From the NCBI GenBank assembly GCA_004525335.1, contig SPCL01000099.1:1-7586 (forward strand): a DNA stretch of 7,586 nt. The letters run 5' to 3'. The position numbers were made by a program, and so were the translations under genes. Numbering within the stretch: position 1 is the first letter of the stretch; each line of letters starts with the position of its first letter. This stretch comes from Thermodesulfobacteriales bacterium. GTDB lineage: Bacteria > Desulfobacterota_D > UBA1144 > Nemesobacterales > UBA2774. Shown piece by piece: positions 5,945-7,586 of the stretch. Below the pieces are notes generated by a model, which saw only the letters and a list, made by a program, of their open reading frames with translations, ran no database searches and was not told the origin of the DNA.

Positions 5945-7519
5945 ATGAAGAGATTATTTATTATGATTGTATTTCTACTTTTTGTTTCAGGCGCTTTTTT
6001 GCAGGAAGCCAGCGCACAGGATAAAAAATCTGATGACAAAAACAAAAAGCCAAACATATTGGTAATATGGGGTGACGATATAGGAATGACTAACTTGAGC
6101 TACAACTCAAGGGGCCTTATGGGTTATAGCACACCAAATATTGATAGAATCGCTAAAGAGGGAATGATTTTCACAGATTATTACGGTGAGCAGAGCTGTA
6201 CAGCAGGACGAGCCAGTTTTATCACCGGTCAGAGTGTAATCCGCACTGGGCTCAGTAAGGTCGGGCTTCCCGGGGCTGAGCTTGGAATGCAGGAAGAGGA
6301 CCCTACAATTGCAACCGTTCTAAAAGCAAGCGGATACAGAACAGGCCAATTCGGTAAAAACCATCTTGGTGATAAAGATAAGCACTTGCCTACAAATCAC
6401 GGCTTTGATGAATTTTACGGAAACTTATATCACCTAAACGCTGAAGAAGAACCGGAGCTCCCTGATTATCCAAGTGAAGAAGAGTATCCTGGGTTTAGAG
6501 AAAAATACGGCCCACGCGGTGTGATTCATAGCTACGCCGGCGGAAAGATTGAAGATACAGGAGCCTTAACTAAAAAAAGAATGGAAACAGTTGATGATGA
6601 AACTCTAGCTGAGGCAATAAGATTTATTAAAGAAGCGAATGAAGCTGGAGAGCCATTTTTCGTATGGTGGAACGGTACTCGTATGCATCTTCGTACACAT
6701 GTAAAATCTGAGCTCAGAGGCATTTCAGGACAGGATGAGTACTCAGACGGCATGGTAGAGCATGACATGCATGTTGGGCAGTTCTTGAAATTACTAGATG
6801 AGCTTGGTATTACGGACAATACAGTTGTGTTTTACAGCACTGATAACGGTCCACATATGAATTCGTGGCCAGATGCTGCAATGACCCCATTCCGTGGAGA
6901 GAAGAACACCAACTGGGAAGGCGGATGGCGCGTGCCTGCAGCGGTTAGGTGGCCAGGCAAAATTCCAGCCGGCGCAGTATCAAACGGCATTATGCACCAT
7001 ATGGACTGGCTTCCAACCTTTGCTGCAATAGCAGGGAACCCGGATATTAAAGAACAGCTCTTAAAAGGCAAAAAACTTGGCGGGCGCAGTTATAAAGTCC
7101 ACCTTGACGGCTATAACTCACTTCCTTTATTAATAGGTGAAGTTGAAGACAGCCCAAGAGAAGAGATCTTCTATTTCTCTGACGATGGAGACCTGACTGC
7201 ACTACGCTTTAAAGATTGGAAATTAATATTTGCGGAACAGCGTACAGAGGGGACCCTGGCCCTATGGGCAGATCCTTTTGTTCTTTTGCGTTTGCCACTA
7301 CTCTTTAATTTAAGACGCGATCCTTATGAGCGTGCCAACATCACATCAAATACCTATTACGACTGGTATATGGATCATGTGTTCCTACTAGTCCCTGCAC
7401 AGGCGTATGTAGGGAAATTCCTGGCTACTTTAAAGGAGTTTCCACCTAGACAAAAAGCGGCTAGCTTCTCAATTGATCAGGTAATGGAGCAATTGCAGGA
7501 AGCTCCAGGATCACCATAA
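5945..7519 (+). CDS. Exported type I sulfatase (arylsulfatase family, cysteine type)
   Basis: This is a secreted sulfatase of the alkaline phosphatase superfamily (524 residues, full length), hydrolysing sulfate esters. Its substrate cannot be told from sequence. The start at 5945 has a strong ribosome site and gives a textbook Sec signal peptide: MKR, a hydrophobic core, then A-S-A before Gln25 for signal peptidase I. A Lys/Asp-rich linker leads to the catalytic domain. Visible active-site elements are Asp44-Asp45 (metal), Cys85 in C-T-A-G-R (modified to formylglycine) with Arg89, Lys138 and His140 in GKNHLGD, His248, Asp300-Asn301 in STDNGPH (metal), and Lys320. The motif has Ala where Pro is commoner. 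GKNHLG replaces the widespread GKWHLG. The C-terminal part (about 440-524, with PYERANITSNTYYDWY and FPPRQKAASF) belongs to a recognisable arylsulfatase subgroup. No membrane anchor is seen after the signal peptide, so a soluble periplasmic or secreted enzyme is likely. It lies 43 bases after the FGE gene and is probably cotranscribed with it. Confidence 0.93.
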   Translation: MKRLFIMIVFLLFVSGAFLQEASAQDKKSDDKNKKPNILVIWGDDIGMTNLSYNSRGLMGYSTPNIDRIAKEGMIFTDYYGEQSCTAGRASFITGQSVIRTGLSKVGLPGAELGMQEEDPTIATVLKASGYRTGQFGKNHLGDKDKHLPTNHGFDEFYGNLYHLNAEEEPELPDYPSEEEYPGFREKYGPRGVIHSYAGGKIEDTGALTKKRMETVDDETLAEAIRFIKEANEAGEPFFVWWNGTRMHLRTHVKSELRGISGQDEYSDGMVEHDMHVGQFLKLLDELGITDNTVVFYSTDNGPHMNSWPDAAMTPFRGEKNTNWEGGWRVPAAVRWPGKIPAGAVSNGIMHHMDWLPTFAAIAGNPDIKEQLLKGKKLGGRSYKVHLDGYNSLPLLIGEVEDSPREEIFYFSDDGDLTALRFKDWKLIFAEQRTEGTLALWADPFVLLRLPLLFNLRRDPYERANITSNTYYDWYMDHVFLLVPAQAYVGKFLATLKEFPPRQKAASFSIDQVMEQLQEAPGSP

Positions 7520-7550
7520 AGGCGGTCTTTTAGAAACTTTAAAAATAATC

Positions 7551-7585
7551 GCATGGCTATTGAACATAAAACCCAATAGCCATGC
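7551..7585. terminator. Strong inverted repeat after the sulfatase gene, likely terminator stem
   Basis: Arms GCATGGCTATTG (7551-7562) and CAATAGCCATGC (7574-7585) pair perfectly over 12 bp around an 11-base loop. The window ends one base later, so a downstream U-tract cannot be checked. The left flank (TTTAAAAATAATC) is A-rich, giving a T-rich tail on the minus strand, so this could also end a convergent gene lying to the right. It starts 32 bases after the sulfatase stop. Confidence 0.65.
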
Positions 7586-7586
7586 A

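Overview
The window reads as a piece of a bacterial chromosome of moderate, slightly AT-rich composition. All four genes lie on the plus strand and form two functional blocks. The organism is probably Gram-negative and oxygen-exposed. This is inferred from an exported sulfatase, a lipoprotein-like export signal on its activator, and an activator of the oxygen-dependent FGE type. I cannot name a lineage from sequence alone.

Block 1 (1 to about 4546) is the NADPH-dependent glutamate synthase (GOGAT) pair. gltB enters from the left with its N-terminal glutamine amidotransferase domain outside the window. It contributes the central domain, the FMN/3Fe-4S synthase domain and the C-terminal GXGXG domain. 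After a 74-base gap holding a stop-overlapping hairpin and a 14-base palindrome comes gltD, complete, with cysteine clusters, FAD and NADPH sites intact. Together they make glutamate from glutamine and 2-oxoglutarate.

An intergenic region of about 260 bases (4547-4809) separates the blocks. It holds a dyad that may end the gltBD transcript, and a near-consensus sigma70-type promoter with a short spacer and a TGn extension.

Block 2 (4810-7519) is a sulfatase-maturation pair. A SUMF1/FGE-type formylglycine-generating enzyme with an export signal is followed 43 bases later by a type I sulfatase. The sulfatase has a clear Sec signal peptide and a cysteine-type active site (C-T-A-G-R). The FGE keeps both catalytic cysteines, so it is a plausible real activator of its neighbour. 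The block ends in a perfect 12-bp inverted repeat at the right edge, probably a terminator stem.

The most interesting point is that the activator itself appears to be exported. Formylglycine would then be made outside the cytoplasm, as in the eukaryotic ER, instead of in the cytosol as usually assumed for bacterial FGE. One structural disulfide pair of human SUMF1 is kept and the other is lost on both sides. I saw no mobile elements, CRISPR arrays, tRNA or rRNA genes.
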